Assembly (NCBI GenBank): GCA_001799275.1
Contig: MGTE01000042.1
Coordinates: 64,199-125,257, forward strand
Source of the DNA: Deltaproteobacteria bacterium RIFOXYD12_FULL_57_12
GTDB lineage: Bacteria; Desulfobacterota; Desulfobulbia; Desulfobulbales; BM004
DNA length: 61,059 nucleotides
Reading direction: 5' to 3'
A program made the position numbers and the translations under genes. Below, piece after piece: positions 28,013-38,209 of the stretch (the stretch's first letter is position 1; every line of letters begins with the position of its first letter). Below the pieces are notes generated by a model. It was given only the letters and a program-made list of their open reading frames with translations, made no database searches and was not told the origin of the DNA.

Positions 28013-29467
28013 TCAGACCCTCGGCTTTCTGCGCAGCTTGACTGGCAGGATGCCGAGCTGTTCCCGGTACTTGGCCACGGTGCGCCGGGCGACTTTAATG
28101 TTCTCTTCGGCGAATTGCTTGGCAATGGTGTTGTCGGTCAGTGGTTTCACCGGGTTTTCGTTTTTGATCATGTTGCGGATGCGGTCCCGGATGCTTTCGG
28201 AGGCCACGGAGTCGCCGCCCTTGGTGGAGGCGATGGCGGTGCTGAAGAAGTACTTCAGCTCGTAAATGCCCTGAGGAGTATGGACGTACTTGTTGGTGGT
28301 CACCCGGCTGACCGTTGATTCGTGCATGCCGATGTCCTCGGCCACGTCGCGCAGCACCAGCGGTCTGAGATGGGCAACGCCTTTTTCAAAAAATTCCTGC
28401 TGGAATTTCAGGAGGCTTTCAACCACTTTGTAGATCGTCCGCTGGCGTTGCTGGACGCTTTTAATCAGCCAGGCGGCATCCTTGAGTTTATCCTTGATAT
28501 AGCTCTTGGCCTCCGGAGTCATTCCCTCGTCACTGTTCAGGATTTCCTGATACAGCGGCGAGATCTGCAGCCGCGGCAGCCCCTCGTCGTTGAGCACGAT
28601 GAGATAGTCGTCCCCCACCTTATGAACATAGACGTCAGGAACAATGTAATGGGTTTCATCGTCGGAATAGAGCCGGCCCGGGAAGGGATCCAGCCTGGTG
28701 ATGATGTCGATCGCCGCCTGAACGCTCTTGGCCGAGCGGCCGGTGGCCTTGGAAATGGCGGCGTAGTTTCTGTTTTCCAGATGGTTCAGGTGATCCCGGA
28801 TGATGATTTCAGGTAACTGGTCGGCAAGCTCCAGCTTTTTCAGCTGCAGGAGTAAAGATTCCCGGACGTCGCGTGCCGCAACCCCGGCCGGATCCATGTC
28901 CTGAATTACGCCAATCGCTATCTGCGCCGTTTCCGCGCTGCACCCGATTTCCTTGATAATATCCTCTGTCGTGGCTTCGAGAAATCCGTGCCGGTTCAGA
29001 TTGCCGATCACGAAGAAACCCGCCTTTTTTTCTTCCTCGGTGAGGTTGGCATGGGCGAGTTGCCACTGGAGATGGGACTGAAGGTTGGGCTTTTTTGCGA
29101 CAAAATCGAGGCGGGTGGCCCGGTTCGGATCCGGCGTCTCCCGTGAAAAGGAGAAGCCGGGGTCATACTGGTTTGCGTAGTCGTCCCAGTTGATTTCCTG
29201 CATGGGCACCGGCGTTTCCATGGAAATCTCGCTCGGCCTTTCCGACTCCTTGAATTCTTCCTCGTTCGGCGGCAGGCTGTCCGGGCTGGTGAGCGTATCC
29301 GGGTCGGTGGTCAGTTCATCGAGCAGGGGGTTCTGTTCGATCTCCTGCCGCAGGGTCTGGGCGAGTTCCAGCCTGGAAAGCTGGAGCAACTTGATCGCCT
29401 GCTGCAGCTGCGGGGTCATGAGCAGCTGTTGCGTCAGTTTGAGCTGTTGCCGGAGTGCCAGTACCAT
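28013..29467 (-). CDS. rpoN: RNA polymerase sigma-54 factor
   Basis: Sigma-54, 484 residues. Region I is glutamine/leucine rich (LRQQLKLTQQLLMTPQLQQA), followed by an acidic region II, the core-binding region, the helix-turn-helix (LRDVAEDIGMHESTVSRVT) and the RpoN box ARRTVAKYR (about 460-468), which recognises the -24 element. The full set of elements suggests a working factor. It lies 58 bp downstream of lptB, the common lptA-lptB-rpoN layout. It would be the sigma factor used by the two -24/-12 promoters found in this window. Confidence 0.97.
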   Translation of the reverse strand: MVLALRQQLKLTQQLLMTPQLQQAIKLLQLSRLELAQTLRQEIEQNPLLDELTTDPDTLTSPDSLPPNEEEFKESERPSEISMETPVPMQEINWDDYANQYDPGFSFSRETPDPNRATRLDFVAKKPNLQSHLQWQLAHANLTEEEKKAGFFVIGNLNRHGFLEATTEDIIKEIGCSAETAQIAIGVIQDMDPAGVAARDVRESLLLQLKKLELADQLPEIIIRDHLNHLENRNYAAISKATGRSAKSVQAAIDIITRLDPFPGRLYSDDETHYIVPDVYVHKVGDDYLIVLNDEGLPRLQISPLYQEILNSDEGMTPEAKSYIKDKLKDAAWLIKSVQQRQRTIYKVVESLLKFQQEFFEKGVAHLRPLVLRDVAEDIGMHESTVSRVTTNKYVHTPQGIYELKYFFSTAIASTKGGDSVASESIRDRIRNMIKNENPVKPLTDNTIAKQFAEENIKVARRTVAKYREQLGILPVKLRRKPRV

Positions 29468-29525
29468 CTGTCCTATTGCCTCGAGTCCGTTGCCCTGTGC
29501 AGGGTAGTGATTGTTTTGTTATATA

Positions 29526-30248
29526 TCACATGCTGAAGTTTTCGCCCAAATACATTTTCTTGGCCATTTCGTTTTGGACGATTTCCGCGGCTGAGCCGTG
29601 GATCAGAATGCGGCCGCTGTTGATGATATAGGCCGAATCGCAGACCGCCAGGGTCTCGCGGACATTGTGATCGGAAATGAGCACCCCCAGTCCCCTCTGG
29701 CGCAGCGCATGGATGATTTTCTGCAGATCCGCCACCGCCAGCGGATCGATGCCGGCAAAAGGTTCGTCGAGCAGGATGAAACGCGGCTCGGTGGCCAGGG
29801 CCCGCATGATTTCCAGGCGCCGCCGTTCGCCGCCCGACAGGGTATGGGCCTTGTGGCCGGCCAGATATTCGATCTTGAGATCATGCATGAGCCGTTCGAT
29901 GCGGCCGACAATCTCTTTCTTCGACAGACCTAACGGCTCCAGAATGATTTTGACGTTTTCTTCAACGGTGAGTTTTTTGAAGACGGAGGCCTCCTGGGCC
30001 AGATAGGAAATGCCCTGCCGGGCCCGTTTATGGATGGGCAGTGTCGTGATGTCGCGGCCGTCCAGCAGCACGACTCCGGCATCGGGCCGCACAAAGCCGG
30101 CAATGGTGTAGAATGAGGTGGTCTTGCCGGCGCCGTTGGGCCCGAGCAGGCCGACCACCATGCCATTTTCCACCCGCAGGCTGACGCCGTCCACCACCCG
30201 TCGCTGCCGGTACTGTTTGGCAATATCCCTGGTTTCCAGTAGCGCCAT
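29526..30248 (-). CDS. lptB: LPS export ABC transporter ATPase LptB
   Basis: Cytoplasmic ATPase (240 residues) that powers LPS extraction from the inner membrane with LptFGC. Walker A GPNGAGKTT, Q-loop region SYLAQEASVF, signature LSGGERRRLEI, Walker B FILLDEPFAGIDP and the H-loop ISDHNVRET are present. It starts immediately after the lptA stop and precedes rpoN. Presence of LptB/LptA indicates a diderm, LPS-bearing envelope. Confidence 0.97.
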   Translation of the reverse strand: MALLETRDIAKQYRQRRVVDGVSLRVENGMVVGLLGPNGAGKTTSFYTIAGFVRPDAGVVLLDGRDITTLPIHKRARQGISYLAQEASVFKKLTVEENVKIILEPLGLSKKEIVGRIERLMHDLKIEYLAGHKAHTLSGGERRRLEIMRALATEPRFILLDEPFAGIDPLAVADLQKIIHALRQRGLGVLISDHNVRETLAVCDSAYIINSGRILIHGSAAEIVQNEMAKKMYLGENFSM

Positions 30249-30812
30249 TTACTCCGCCGTCTGTTGGCCTTCTACCGGGCTGAGCGGGTTGCCGCCTTCG
30301 CCGGGATAGATAAAGGCCTTGACCCGTTCCGTGGTTTTCCCGTCGCTCTCCACCACGCTCTTGCCCTCGTCCAGATAAAGCACGATGGTGTCGCCGGTGA
30401 CCATGTTTTTCTCCTGCCAGGCCTTGGCCCTGCCGCTCAGGATAACCTTGCGCTCCAAGGCGTAGAATTCCATGGTGTCACTGGTGGAGACCAGGCCCTG
30501 TTTGACGATTTTGACATTGCCCCGAGCCATTATTTTTTTGATTTTTTGGGCCGTGTCGCCGGAGATTTGTTTGGCATCCTGCGCCTCGTAGTGGACTGTC
30601 ATTTCATCGGCATGGATGACAAGCTCTCCCTGTTTCGCCTCAACATGGCCGGTGAACAGGACGGTTTCCTGCTGCTGGCGGGATACCATGCGATCCGCCT
30701 CGACCAGAATGGGCGCCGCACCGGGGTTGGCCTGCGTCGCGGCGCAGGCCGGCCAGGCCAGGGCGAGGAGCAGCAGGAGCATGCAGAAAGGGTTGCGAAG
30801 CAATAACAGCAT
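30249..30812 (-). CDS. lptA: LPS transport periplasmic protein LptA
   Basis: Periplasmic bridge protein of the LPS export machine, 187 residues. A signal peptide (MLLLLRNPFCMLLLLLALA, cut near PACAATQ) precedes the OstA-like beta-jellyroll (ILVEADRMVSRQQQETVLFT, GHVEAKQGELVIHADEMTVHY, ARGNVKIVKQGLVSTSD). The ATG at 30812 was chosen because GAGGA lies 6 bp upstream and it yields a clean signal peptide; ATGs farther upstream have no ribosome site. No lptC gene lies directly upstream, where it often sits. Confidence 0.92.
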   Translation of the reverse strand: MLLLLRNPFCMLLLLLALAWPACAATQANPGAAPILVEADRMVSRQQQETVLFTGHVEAKQGELVIHADEMTVHYEAQDAKQISGDTAQKIKKIMARGNVKIVKQGLVSTSDTMEFYALERKVILSGRAKAWQEKNMVTGDTIVLYLDEGKSVVESDGKTTERVKAFIYPGEGGNPLSPVEGQQTAE

Positions 30813-31124
30813 TTTTTTCCTCATACAGGCAATCGTAACGAACAGATATTTTCTTGCTGCTGCGCCCGCGGCAGCAGGCATGGGTGCGCAAGTGCGGCGG
30901 AAACAAACGGTCGGCCGTCGGCGTAAGGAGCATACTTACTGTCGCGTCGATTGTAAAGTGTTCTCCTGGGGTAAGCGGGGTTGCTGCCGACAACGCTTGT
31001 TCATGGCTCCCGGGACGTCCCGCGCGCAAAGATCGCTTTACATCGGCCGGGGTTGTCATTAGAATATCGTTTTTCTTTAACCATCATGGCAACTAACCGG
31101 AACAGCTTGAGAAAAAGAGAAACC
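30813..31124. other. Divergent intergenic region between lptA and argB
   Basis: About 310 bp separating the minus-strand lptA-lptB-rpoN group from the plus-strand arginine operon; it must hold promoters in both directions. I see no clear ARG-box palindrome or riboswitch. TTTTTCTTTAACCATC precedes an alternative argB start at 31086. Confidence 0.5.
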
Positions 31125-32006
31125 ATGCGGAAAGGCATCGAAAAGGCCAAGATTCTGGTCGAATCCCTCCCCTATATCCGGGAATTCTACAACAAAACCG
31201 TGGTGATCAAATACGGTGGCCACGCCATGGTTGACGAGGCGCTCAAGAAGAGCTTTGCCCTGGACATCATCCTTATGAAGTATATCGGGCTCAACCCGGT
31301 GGTGGTACATGGCGGCGGCCCCCAGATCAACAAGGTGCTCGAACGGATGAATATCCAGCCGAGTTATGTGCAGGGTATGCGGGTGACCGACGGCGAAACC
31401 ATGGACGTGGTGGAGATGGTGCTGGTCGGCAAGGTCAACAAGGAGATCGTCGGCCTGATCAACCAACATGGCGGCAAGGCGGTCGGTCTCTCCGGCCGGG
31501 ACGGCGATCTGATCCGGGCCCGCAAGATGAAGGTGCGGAAGAGTTTGGCGGTCGATGCGCCGCCCGAACTCATCGATTTGGGCCGGGTCGGCGAGGTGGT
31601 GCAGGTCAACCCGGAGATTCTCCAGACCCTGGATGCCAAGGATTTTATCCCGGTGATCGCCCCGGTCGGCGTCGGCGAGGATGGTCAGTCCTACAATATC
31701 AACGCCGATCTGGTAGCCGGTGCTGTGGCCGCCCACCTCAAGGCCGCCAAGCTCGTGCTGCTCACCGACGTGGTCGGCGTGCTGGACCGGGAGGGCGGTC
31801 TGATCCCGTCGCTTTCCAGCTCCACGGCCACGGACCTTATTGCCGCCGGGGCCATTGCCGGCGGTATGATCCCCAAAGTCAGATGCTGCCAGGCGGCTTT
31901 AGCCGGCGGCGTCGGCAAAACCCATATTATCGACGGCCGGGTCGAACATGCCATCCTGCTTGAAATTTTCACCGACCAGGGAGTTGGCACGGAGATTGTG
32001 CCATGA
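31125..32006 (+). CDS. argB: Acetylglutamate kinase
   Basis: Phosphorylates N-acetylglutamate, second step of arginine synthesis. Family motifs: [54 protein letters not shown] and GGMIPKV. The C-terminal [20 protein letters not shown] is intact. The ATG at 31125 gives [18 protein letters not shown], matching the usual N-terminus (293 residues); an ATG at 31086 would add 13 residues. First gene of a plus-strand biosynthetic operon; its stop overlaps argD by 4 bp. Confidence 0.95.
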   Translation: MRKGIEKAKILVESLPYIREFYNKTVVIKYGGHAMVDEALKKSFALDIILMKYIGLNPVVVHGGGPQINKVLERMNIQPSYVQGMRVTDGETMDVVEMVLVGKVNKEIVGLINQHGGKAVGLSGRDGDLIRARKMKVRKSLAVDAPPELIDLGRVGEVVQVNPEILQTLDAKDFIPVIAPVGVGEDGQSYNINADLVAGAVAAHLKAAKLVLLTDVVGVLDREGGLIPSLSSSTATDLIAAGAIAGGMIPKVRCCQAALAGGVGKTHIIDGRVEHAILLEIFTDQGVGTEIVP

Positions 32007-33208
32007 CCGGGGAGAGCACGGCCTGGATGGCGAGGAGCAACCAGGTGTTTATTGGAACCTACAGTCGATTTCCAGCGGTGATGGTCGAGGGGCGCGGTTG
32101 TGTTCTCCGGGACGTGGCCGGCCGGGAATATCTTGATTTTCTCGCCGGTATCGCGGTCTGCGCCCTGGGACATTGCCATCCGGCCGTGACCCGCGCCATC
32201 TGCGAGCAGGCGGGCAGGCTCGTCCATGTCTCCAACCTGTTTCATACCGTGCCGCAGACCGAGTTGGCCGAACTTCTGGTGGCCAACTCCTTTGCCGACC
32301 GGGTGTTCTTTGCCAACAGCGGCGCCGAGGCCAACGAGGCCGCCATTAAGCTGGCCAGGAAGTACAGCGCCGCCGGCCGCTATGAGATCATCTCGCTGGC
32401 CGGTTCCTTCCATGGCCGGACCCTGGCCACGGTGGCGGCCACCGGCCAGTCGAAGTTTCATCAGGGTTTTGAGCCGTTGCCGGCGGGTTTCCCGCATGCG
32501 CCGTTCGGCGACCTCGCTGCCCTGGAGTCCATGATCACCCCGCGGACCTGCGCCATTCTCTGCGAGCCGCTTCAGGGTGAAAGCGGGGTGCGTCCGCTGG
32601 TCCGCGAATACCTGGTCGGCATCCGCGAACTCTGCGACCGCTATGACCTGCTGCTCATTTTCGATGAGGTGCAGACCGGCATGGGCCGGACCGGGACGCT
32701 CTTTGCCTATGAACAGCAGGGCGTTGTCCCTGATATCCTGACCACGGCCAAGGCCCTGGCCAACGGCCTGCCCATCGGCGCCATGCTCACCTCTGAAAAG
32801 ATCGCCGCCGCCTTTACGCCCGGCTCCCATGCCTCGACCTTTGGCGGCAATCCGGTGGCCGCCGCCGCCGCGGTCGCCACTCTGCGGGTCCTGCTGGCTG
32901 ACGGTTTTCTGGCGGAGGTCGTTGCCAAGGGGAGCTATTTTGCCGAACAGCTCAACGCCCTGGCCGGCCGTCATCCGCGTTATGCGACCGGGGCTCGGGG
33001 CAGCGGCCTGCTCCAGGCGCTGATTCTGACCGAGGCCGGGATCAGCCGCGGCCAGGAGATGGTGAACCGCATGTTTGAGCAGGGGGTGCTGATCAACTTT
33101 GCAGGCAATGCCGTGCTGCGTTTCGTGCCGCCTCTGGTGGTGAGCCGGGCCGAGATCGATGCCTGCATTACCGCCCTTGACCGGATGCTGGGCGGATTGT
33201 CGGACTGA
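32003..33208 (+). CDS. argD: Acetylornithine aminotransferase
   Basis: PLP-dependent aminotransferase (401 residues) that forms N-acetylornithine and can also serve succinyl-DAP aminotransfer in some bacteria. Motifs: [54 protein letters not shown] and the PLP-lysine motif [14 protein letters not shown]. The start ATGA overlaps the argB stop. A 223-bp gap with short tandem CTCCTCACT units follows before argF. Confidence 0.95.
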   Translation: MTGESTAWMARSNQVFIGTYSRFPAVMVEGRGCVLRDVAGREYLDFLAGIAVCALGHCHPAVTRAICEQAGRLVHVSNLFHTVPQTELAELLVANSFADRVFFANSGAEANEAAIKLARKYSAAGRYEIISLAGSFHGRTLATVAATGQSKFHQGFEPLPAGFPHAPFGDLAALESMITPRTCAILCEPLQGESGVRPLVREYLVGIRELCDRYDLLLIFDEVQTGMGRTGTLFAYEQQGVVPDILTTAKALANGLPIGAMLTSEKIAAAFTPGSHASTFGGNPVAAAAAVATLRVLLADGFLAEVVAKGSYFAEQLNALAGRHPRYATGARGSGLLQALILTEAGISRGQEMVNRMFEQGVLINFAGNAVLRFVPPLVVSRAEIDACITALDRMLGGLSD

Positions 33209-33431
33209 GCAGTCGGCTGGCCTGGCGCGGAAAAATATAATTGAAAAAAACGCCTTTTTTTGTATAAATGCACGTTTTGGCTCGATGGGCCTGCTGTTTT
33301 TGCAGGTCAGGCTGCCGGGCATTGATTGATTCTTCATTTGACAACTTCGTGCGGATGTTTGAATTTTTTACTCCTCACTCCTCACTCCTTACTTTTCACT
33401 GCGGCCAGTGGCCGCACTATGAGATACGGTT

Positions 33432-34343
33432 ATGGCAAAAAACCTGTTGAGCCTGTGGGGTTGTACCCGGGAAGAGTTGATGGTTTATATCGACCGCGCT
33501 GTTGCCCTGAAGCAGGAGGCCGCCGCCGGCGTCCAGCATCGCCAGCTGGCCGGCAAGATCATTGCCCTGGTATTTGAAAAGCCGTCCACCCGGACCAGGG
33601 TTTCCTTTGAGGCGGCCATGTACGGCCTGGGCGGCCAGGTGATCTTCATGGCCGAGAAGGACTGCCAGCTGGCCCGGAGCGAACCGCTCCGCGACATGGC
33701 GCGCGTTATGTCGCGTTACGTGCACGGTTTGGTGGTGCGCACCTTTGGCCAGGCCGTGGTTGAGGAGTTGGCCAGATTTTCGACGATCCCGGTGATTAAT
33801 GCCCTGACCGATCTCCATCATCCCTGTCAGGTGCTGAGCGATATCATGACCGTTATCGAAAAGAAGGGGAAGCTGGACAACCTCAAGGTGGCCTGGATCG
33901 GCGACGGCAACAACATGGCCAACTCCTGGATTCAGGCTGCCGGCCGCTTGGGTTTTGCCTTAACCCTTGCCTGTCCGTCCGGCTATGCGCCTGATTCGGC
34001 CATCCTGGCCGCGGCCCGGGAACAGGCGGCCCGGCCCATTGTCCTGACCGAGGATCCTCAGGCCGCGGTCCGCGACGCCGACGTCATCAACACCGATGTC
34101 TGGGCCAGCATGGGCCAGGAGAATGAACAGGCGGCCCGGCTTCAGGTGTTTCGGTCGTATCAGGTCAATGCGGCTTTGCTCCGGCTGGCAAAGCCGGAGG
34201 CCATCGTGCTCCACTGCCTGCCGGCGCATCGTGGCGAGGAGATTTCCGAGGAGGTGCTGGAAGGTTTCCAGTGCGTGGCCTTTGACCAGGCAGAGAACAA
34301 AATGCATATCCACAAGGCGATTTTGGAAAAACATCTTGCATGA
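33432..34343 (+). CDS. argF: Ornithine carbamoyltransferase
   Basis: Joins ornithine and carbamoyl phosphate into citrulline. 303 residues with the carbamoyl-phosphate motif KPSTRTRVSFE, HGLVVRTF, NALTDLHHPCQVLSD, and the ornithine-side HCLPAHRGEE loop. Length and motifs are those of the anabolic enzyme. It sits 69 bp upstream of argG. Confidence 0.96.
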   Translation: MAKNLLSLWGCTREELMVYIDRAVALKQEAAAGVQHRQLAGKIIALVFEKPSTRTRVSFEAAMYGLGGQVIFMAEKDCQLARSEPLRDMARVMSRYVHGLVVRTFGQAVVEELARFSTIPVINALTDLHHPCQVLSDIMTVIEKKGKLDNLKVAWIGDGNNMANSWIQAAGRLGFALTLACPSGYAPDSAILAAAREQAARPIVLTEDPQAAVRDADVINTDVWASMGQENEQAARLQVFRSYQVNAALLRLAKPEAIVLHCLPAHRGEEISEEVLEGFQCVAFDQAENKMHIHKAILEKHLA

Positions 34344-34412
34344 CAGGACCGGCGGGCGGTTGATTTCTGCCTCTGGTTGCTGTCTGGCTTTCATAAGAAA
34401 CGGAGTTGATGC

Positions 34413-35612
34413 ATGGCAGGAGTAAAAAAAATTGTTCTGGCATATTCCGGGGGGCTTGACACCTCGGTGATTCTCAAGTGGCTGCAGGAGCGCTATCAGT
34501 GTCCGGTGGTGGCCTTTGCCGCCGATCTCGGCCAGCGGGAAGACTGGGCGGCGGTCCGCGCCAAGGGACTGGCCACCGGTGCGGAAGAGGTGGTGATCTC
34601 CGACCTTAAAGAGACCTTTGTCAGGGAGTATATTTTTCCGGCGTTCCGGGCCAACGCCATCTATGAGGGGTCTTATCTGCTCGGCACCTCCCTGGCCCGG
34701 CCGCTCATCGCCCAGGAGCAGGTGCGGGTGGCCGTGGAAAAAGGCGCCGACGCGGTAAGCCATGGCGCCACCGGCAAGGGCAATGACCAGGTCCGTTTCG
34801 AGCTCACCTACATGGCCCTCAACCCCAGGCTGACCATCATCGCCCCCTGGCGGATCTGGGACCTTAATTCGCGGACCAGGCTGATTGCCTATGCCAAGGA
34901 GCACAACATCCCGGTGCCGGTCACCAAGGAGAAACCCTACAGCTCGGACGAGAATCTGCTGCACATCAGCTTTGAGGGCGGCATCCTGGAGGACCCCTGG
35001 CAGGAGCCGGACGACTCCATGTTCGAGCTGACCTGCTCGCCGGAAAAGGCGCCGGATCGGCCCACTTACATCGAGATCGAATTCCGGCAGGGCAATCCGG
35101 TGGCGATCAATGGCGCGGCTTTGGAGCCCGGCGCGCTGTTTGCCGAATTGAACCGCCTGGGCGGCGAGAATGGCATCGGTCGGCTAGACATGGTGGAGAA
35201 TCGCTTCGTGGGCATGAAATCACGCGGTGTTTACGAGACCCCGGGCGGCACGATTCTGCGGGCCGCCCACCGCGACTTGGAGACGATCACCATGGACCGC
35301 GAGGTTCTGCGGATTCGGGACAGCCTGGTGCCGCGTTATTCGGAGCTGATCTACAACGGCTTCTGGTTCGCGCCCGAGATGCGGTTGCTGCAGAAGACCA
35401 TGGACGAGACCCAGCAGACGGTCAGCGGTGTTGTCCGGCTCAAGCTCTATAAAGGGAACTGTCTGCCGGTGGGCCGCCGTTCCGACCAGTCTTTGTACCA
35501 CGAGAGTTTCGCCACCTTTGAGGCGGATGAGGTATACAACCAGGCGGACGCCGGCGGTTTTATCCGGCTGAATGCCCTGCGGCTCAGGATTCAGGCGCTG
35601 AAGGCGACATGA
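34413..35612 (+). CDS. argG: Argininosuccinate synthase
   Basis: Condenses citrulline and aspartate using ATP. 399 residues; N-terminal PP-loop [17 protein letters not shown], the middle segments [15 protein letters not shown] and APWRIWDL, and the substrate-binding region around YETPGG are present. It belongs to the short type-I length class. The stop overlaps the argH start by 4 bp. Confidence 0.96.
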   Translation: MAGVKKIVLAYSGGLDTSVILKWLQERYQCPVVAFAADLGQREDWAAVRAKGLATGAEEVVISDLKETFVREYIFPAFRANAIYEGSYLLGTSLARPLIAQEQVRVAVEKGADAVSHGATGKGNDQVRFELTYMALNPRLTIIAPWRIWDLNSRTRLIAYAKEHNIPVPVTKEKPYSSDENLLHISFEGGILEDPWQEPDDSMFELTCSPEKAPDRPTYIEIEFRQGNPVAINGAALEPGALFAELNRLGGENGIGRLDMVENRFVGMKSRGVYETPGGTILRAAHRDLETITMDREVLRIRDSLVPRYSELIYNGFWFAPEMRLLQKTMDETQQTVSGVVRLKLYKGNCLPVGRRSDQSLYHESFATFEADEVYNQADAGGFIRLNALRLRIQALKAT

Positions 35613-37072
35613 AAACCCGAAAAAACTTACGGCCTGCCGGCGACACCCTAGGCGCGGCTCCTATAGCCAAGCCCTGGGGCGGGCGTTTTTCCGAAAAAAC
35701 CGCCGCCTCGGTGGAGGCGTTTACCGCCTCGATCCATTTTGACTGCCGACTCTTTCGGCAGGACATCGCCGGCAGCTGCGCCCATGCCCGGATGCTGGCC
35801 CGGCAGGGTTTGATCAGCGAGGCGGAGCGGGATCTGATCGTCAATGGACTTACGGCCATCGAGCAGGAGATAGCCGATGGTTGTTTCGTGTTTCGGCCGG
35901 AGCTCGAAGATATCCACATGAATATCGAAAAGGCCCTGGTCGAGCGGATCGGCCCGGCCGGCGAGAAGCTCCACACCGGCCGCAGCCGCAACGATCAGGT
36001 GGCCCTTGACCTGCGTCTTTACCTGCGGGAGGAGACCGGCCGGCTCGACGCGCTGCTCACTGATCTGCAGAAGGCCTTCGTTCGGCTGGGCCGGCGCTAT
36101 CTCGGAGCGGCGATGCCGGGCTATACCCATCTGCAGCGGGCTCAGCCTGTCCTGGTCACCCACCATCTCCTGGCCTATTACGAGATGTTCGGCCGCGATC
36201 GGGCGCGGCTCGCCGACGGCCTGCAACGAATTAACGTCATGCCGCTGGGCAGCGCGGCCCTGGCCGGCACCGGTTTACCCATCGATCGCGCCGCTGTGGC
36301 CCGCGATCTCGGCTTTCCGGCGATTACCGCCAACAGCATGGATGCGGTGGGCGACCGCGATTTCGTGGTCGAGTTCGTGGCGGCCTGCGCTCTTATCCAG
36401 GTCCACCTGAGCCGGCTGGCCGAGGAACTGGTGCTCTGGGCCAGCCAGGAATTCGGCTTTGTCGAGATTGCCGACCGGTTCTGCACCGGCAGCAGCATCA
36501 TGCCCCAGAAGAAGAATCCCGACATCCCGGAACTGATCCGCGGCAAGAGCGGCCGGGTGATCGGCAACCTGATGGCGCTGCTCACCCTGCTCAAGGGACT
36601 GCCGCTTACCTACAACCGGGATCTGCAGGAAGACAAGGAAGCGGTCTTCGACACGGTGGACACGGTCGGCCAGTGCCTGGCCCTGGCCGCCGAACTTTTG
36701 ACCGGCCTCTTCTTCCGGCTGGAAGTCCTGGACGCCGCGACCCGGGGCGGCTATATGACCGCCACCGATCTGGCCGATTATCTGGTCGTAAAGAAGCTGC
36801 CCTTCCGCTCCGCCCACGCGGTGGTCGGCAGAATCGTTGCCTTCTGCGTGGAGCAGGGCCGGGAGCTGACCGAGCTTGCACTTGACGAACTGCGGGTTTT
36901 CTCGCCCCTGATCGAGGCGGATGTGTTTGCGGTGCTGTCCGTGGCCGGCTCGATTGACAGCCGGCAATCATTGGGCGGCACCTCGGGGCAGACCGTGGCG
37001 CTAGCCCTTGCCCAGGCAGAGGCGGCCCTGGGACTGCAACCGGCGGCAGGCGTCGACAGGGGCGGATCATGA
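35609..37072 (+). CDS. argH: Argininosuccinate lyase
   Basis: Splits argininosuccinate into arginine and fumarate, the last step. 487 residues of the fumarase/aspartase superfamily: [11 protein letters not shown] start, [26 protein letters not shown], and the signature [12 protein letters not shown] with the catalytic serine loop. A slightly extended N-terminus ([15 protein letters not shown]) precedes the conserved part. The stop overlaps the next gene by 4 bp. Confidence 0.96.
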   Translation: MKTRKNLRPAGDTLGAAPIAKPWGGRFSEKTAASVEAFTASIHFDCRLFRQDIAGSCAHARMLARQGLISEAERDLIVNGLTAIEQEIADGCFVFRPELEDIHMNIEKALVERIGPAGEKLHTGRSRNDQVALDLRLYLREETGRLDALLTDLQKAFVRLGRRYLGAAMPGYTHLQRAQPVLVTHHLLAYYEMFGRDRARLADGLQRINVMPLGSAALAGTGLPIDRAAVARDLGFPAITANSMDAVGDRDFVVEFVAACALIQVHLSRLAEELVLWASQEFGFVEIADRFCTGSSIMPQKKNPDIPELIRGKSGRVIGNLMALLTLLKGLPLTYNRDLQEDKEAVFDTVDTVGQCLALAAELLTGLFFRLEVLDAATRGGYMTATDLADYLVVKKLPFRSAHAVVGRIVAFCVEQGRELTELALDELRVFSPLIEADVFAVLSVAGSIDSRQSLGGTSGQTVALALAQAEAALGLQPAAGVDRGGS

Positions 37073-38145
37073 ATCGCGGCCGAAATTTTTTCCTGGGTGT
37101 CCTCGGCATCCTTTTTGTGCTGGCCATTGCCGGCTGCGGTCGGAAGAGTGTGCCGGTGCCGCCTCAGACCGTGCTGCCCGCCCCGATTCAGGATCTCGGC
37201 TATGTCCTGGACGAGAGAGGGGTGACCCTGAGCTGGTCCTATCCGGCGCGGCTGGAGAACGGTGACAAGCTCGCCGGGCTGGATAGTTTTGAAATTCTGC
37301 GGGCGGTGACGCCGGCCGCCGACTATTGCCCGGATTGTCCGATCCGCTTCGGTGAGCCGCTGACGATCACGGTTGATTCCCTGCCGTCCGACGCCACCAG
37401 GCCCGGCCGGCCGGTCGTCTACTCCGAGAGCCTTCTGCGGCCTGGCCATCGGTATTTTTTTACGGTGCGCTCCCGGGCCGGGGTCTGGCAGGCCAGCCGG
37501 GACTCCAACGTGGTTACCTTTGTCTGGGAGGTGCCCCCGCGGGCACCGACCGACCTGACGGTCATTGCCGGCGACGGCTCTCTCACCCTTGTCTGGCAGC
37601 CGCCGACCGCCCTGCTCGACGGCCGGCCGCTGCCGGAAGATATTGCCTATCGAGTTTATCGGGCCGGGGATGACGGGCGTTTCGCCGTCCTGCCGGGAGA
37701 CCCGGTTGCCGGGTCGCGATTCCGCGATGATACCGTGCAGAATAATAAAAAATACTCCTATAAGGTGCGGGCGATCCGCCGGCTTGGCGAGACGGTATTG
37801 GCTGGTGCCGCCAGTCAGGTGGAGACGGGCTCCCCCCGTGACCTGACGCCGCCGGCGCCGCCCCGGCATCTAATGGCGGTGGTGGTTGCCGATGGCGTCA
37901 GCCTTTCCTGGGAGCAACCGGGCGATTCCGATGTGGCTGGTTACCGGATTTATCGCAGCCAGTCCACCGCGGCCGCCGCGGTTCTGCTCGGCGAGATTGC
38001 GGCGCCGGCAGTGACCTTTCTGGATAAACAGCCGGCTGCCGGCGGGCCGTCCCGCTTTTATTCGGTAACCGCTTTTGACCGGGCCATGCCGGCCAACGAG
38101 AGCCAGCCGTCGAGGGAGGCGGTGGTGGAGGGGAACAGTCGCTGA
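37069..38145 (+). CDS. Predicted lipoprotein with fibronectin type III-like repeats
   Basis: 358 residues beginning with a lipoprotein signal (FFLGVLGILFVLAIAGCG; lipid on Cys25 by my count). The mature part contains three similar beta-sandwich modules of about 90-100 residues (PIQDLGYVLDERGVTLSWSY; APTDLTVIAGDGSLTLVWQ; PPRHLMAVVVADGVSLSWEQ), typical of fibronectin type III. It is encoded between argH and lysA, as in related deltaproteobacterial operons, with no known link to amino-acid synthesis. An outer-membrane or periplasmic anchor role is possible. Confidence 0.85.
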   Translation: MNRGRNFFLGVLGILFVLAIAGCGRKSVPVPPQTVLPAPIQDLGYVLDERGVTLSWSYPARLENGDKLAGLDSFEILRAVTPAADYCPDCPIRFGEPLTITVDSLPSDATRPGRPVVYSESLLRPGHRYFFTVRSRAGVWQASRDSNVVTFVWEVPPRAPTDLTVIAGDGSLTLVWQPPTALLDGRPLPEDIAYRVYRAGDDGRFAVLPGDPVAGSRFRDDTVQNNKKYSYKVRAIRRLGETVLAGAASQVETGSPRDLTPPAPPRHLMAVVVADGVSLSWEQPGDSDVAGYRIYRSQSTAAAAVLLGEIAAPAVTFLDKQPAAGGPSRFYSVTAFDRAMPANESQPSREAVVEGNSR

Positions 38146-38209
38146 GGTCAGGCGGTGTTCATTATTTTTTTGCGGCCCTTGCGGCCTTACAGGTTGAGAA
38201 ACAGAAGCC

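Noticed and set aside
31691-33337. A long minus-strand open frame opposite argB and argD
   Set aside because: Shadow of conserved biosynthetic genes; no recognisable domain and no ribosome site.
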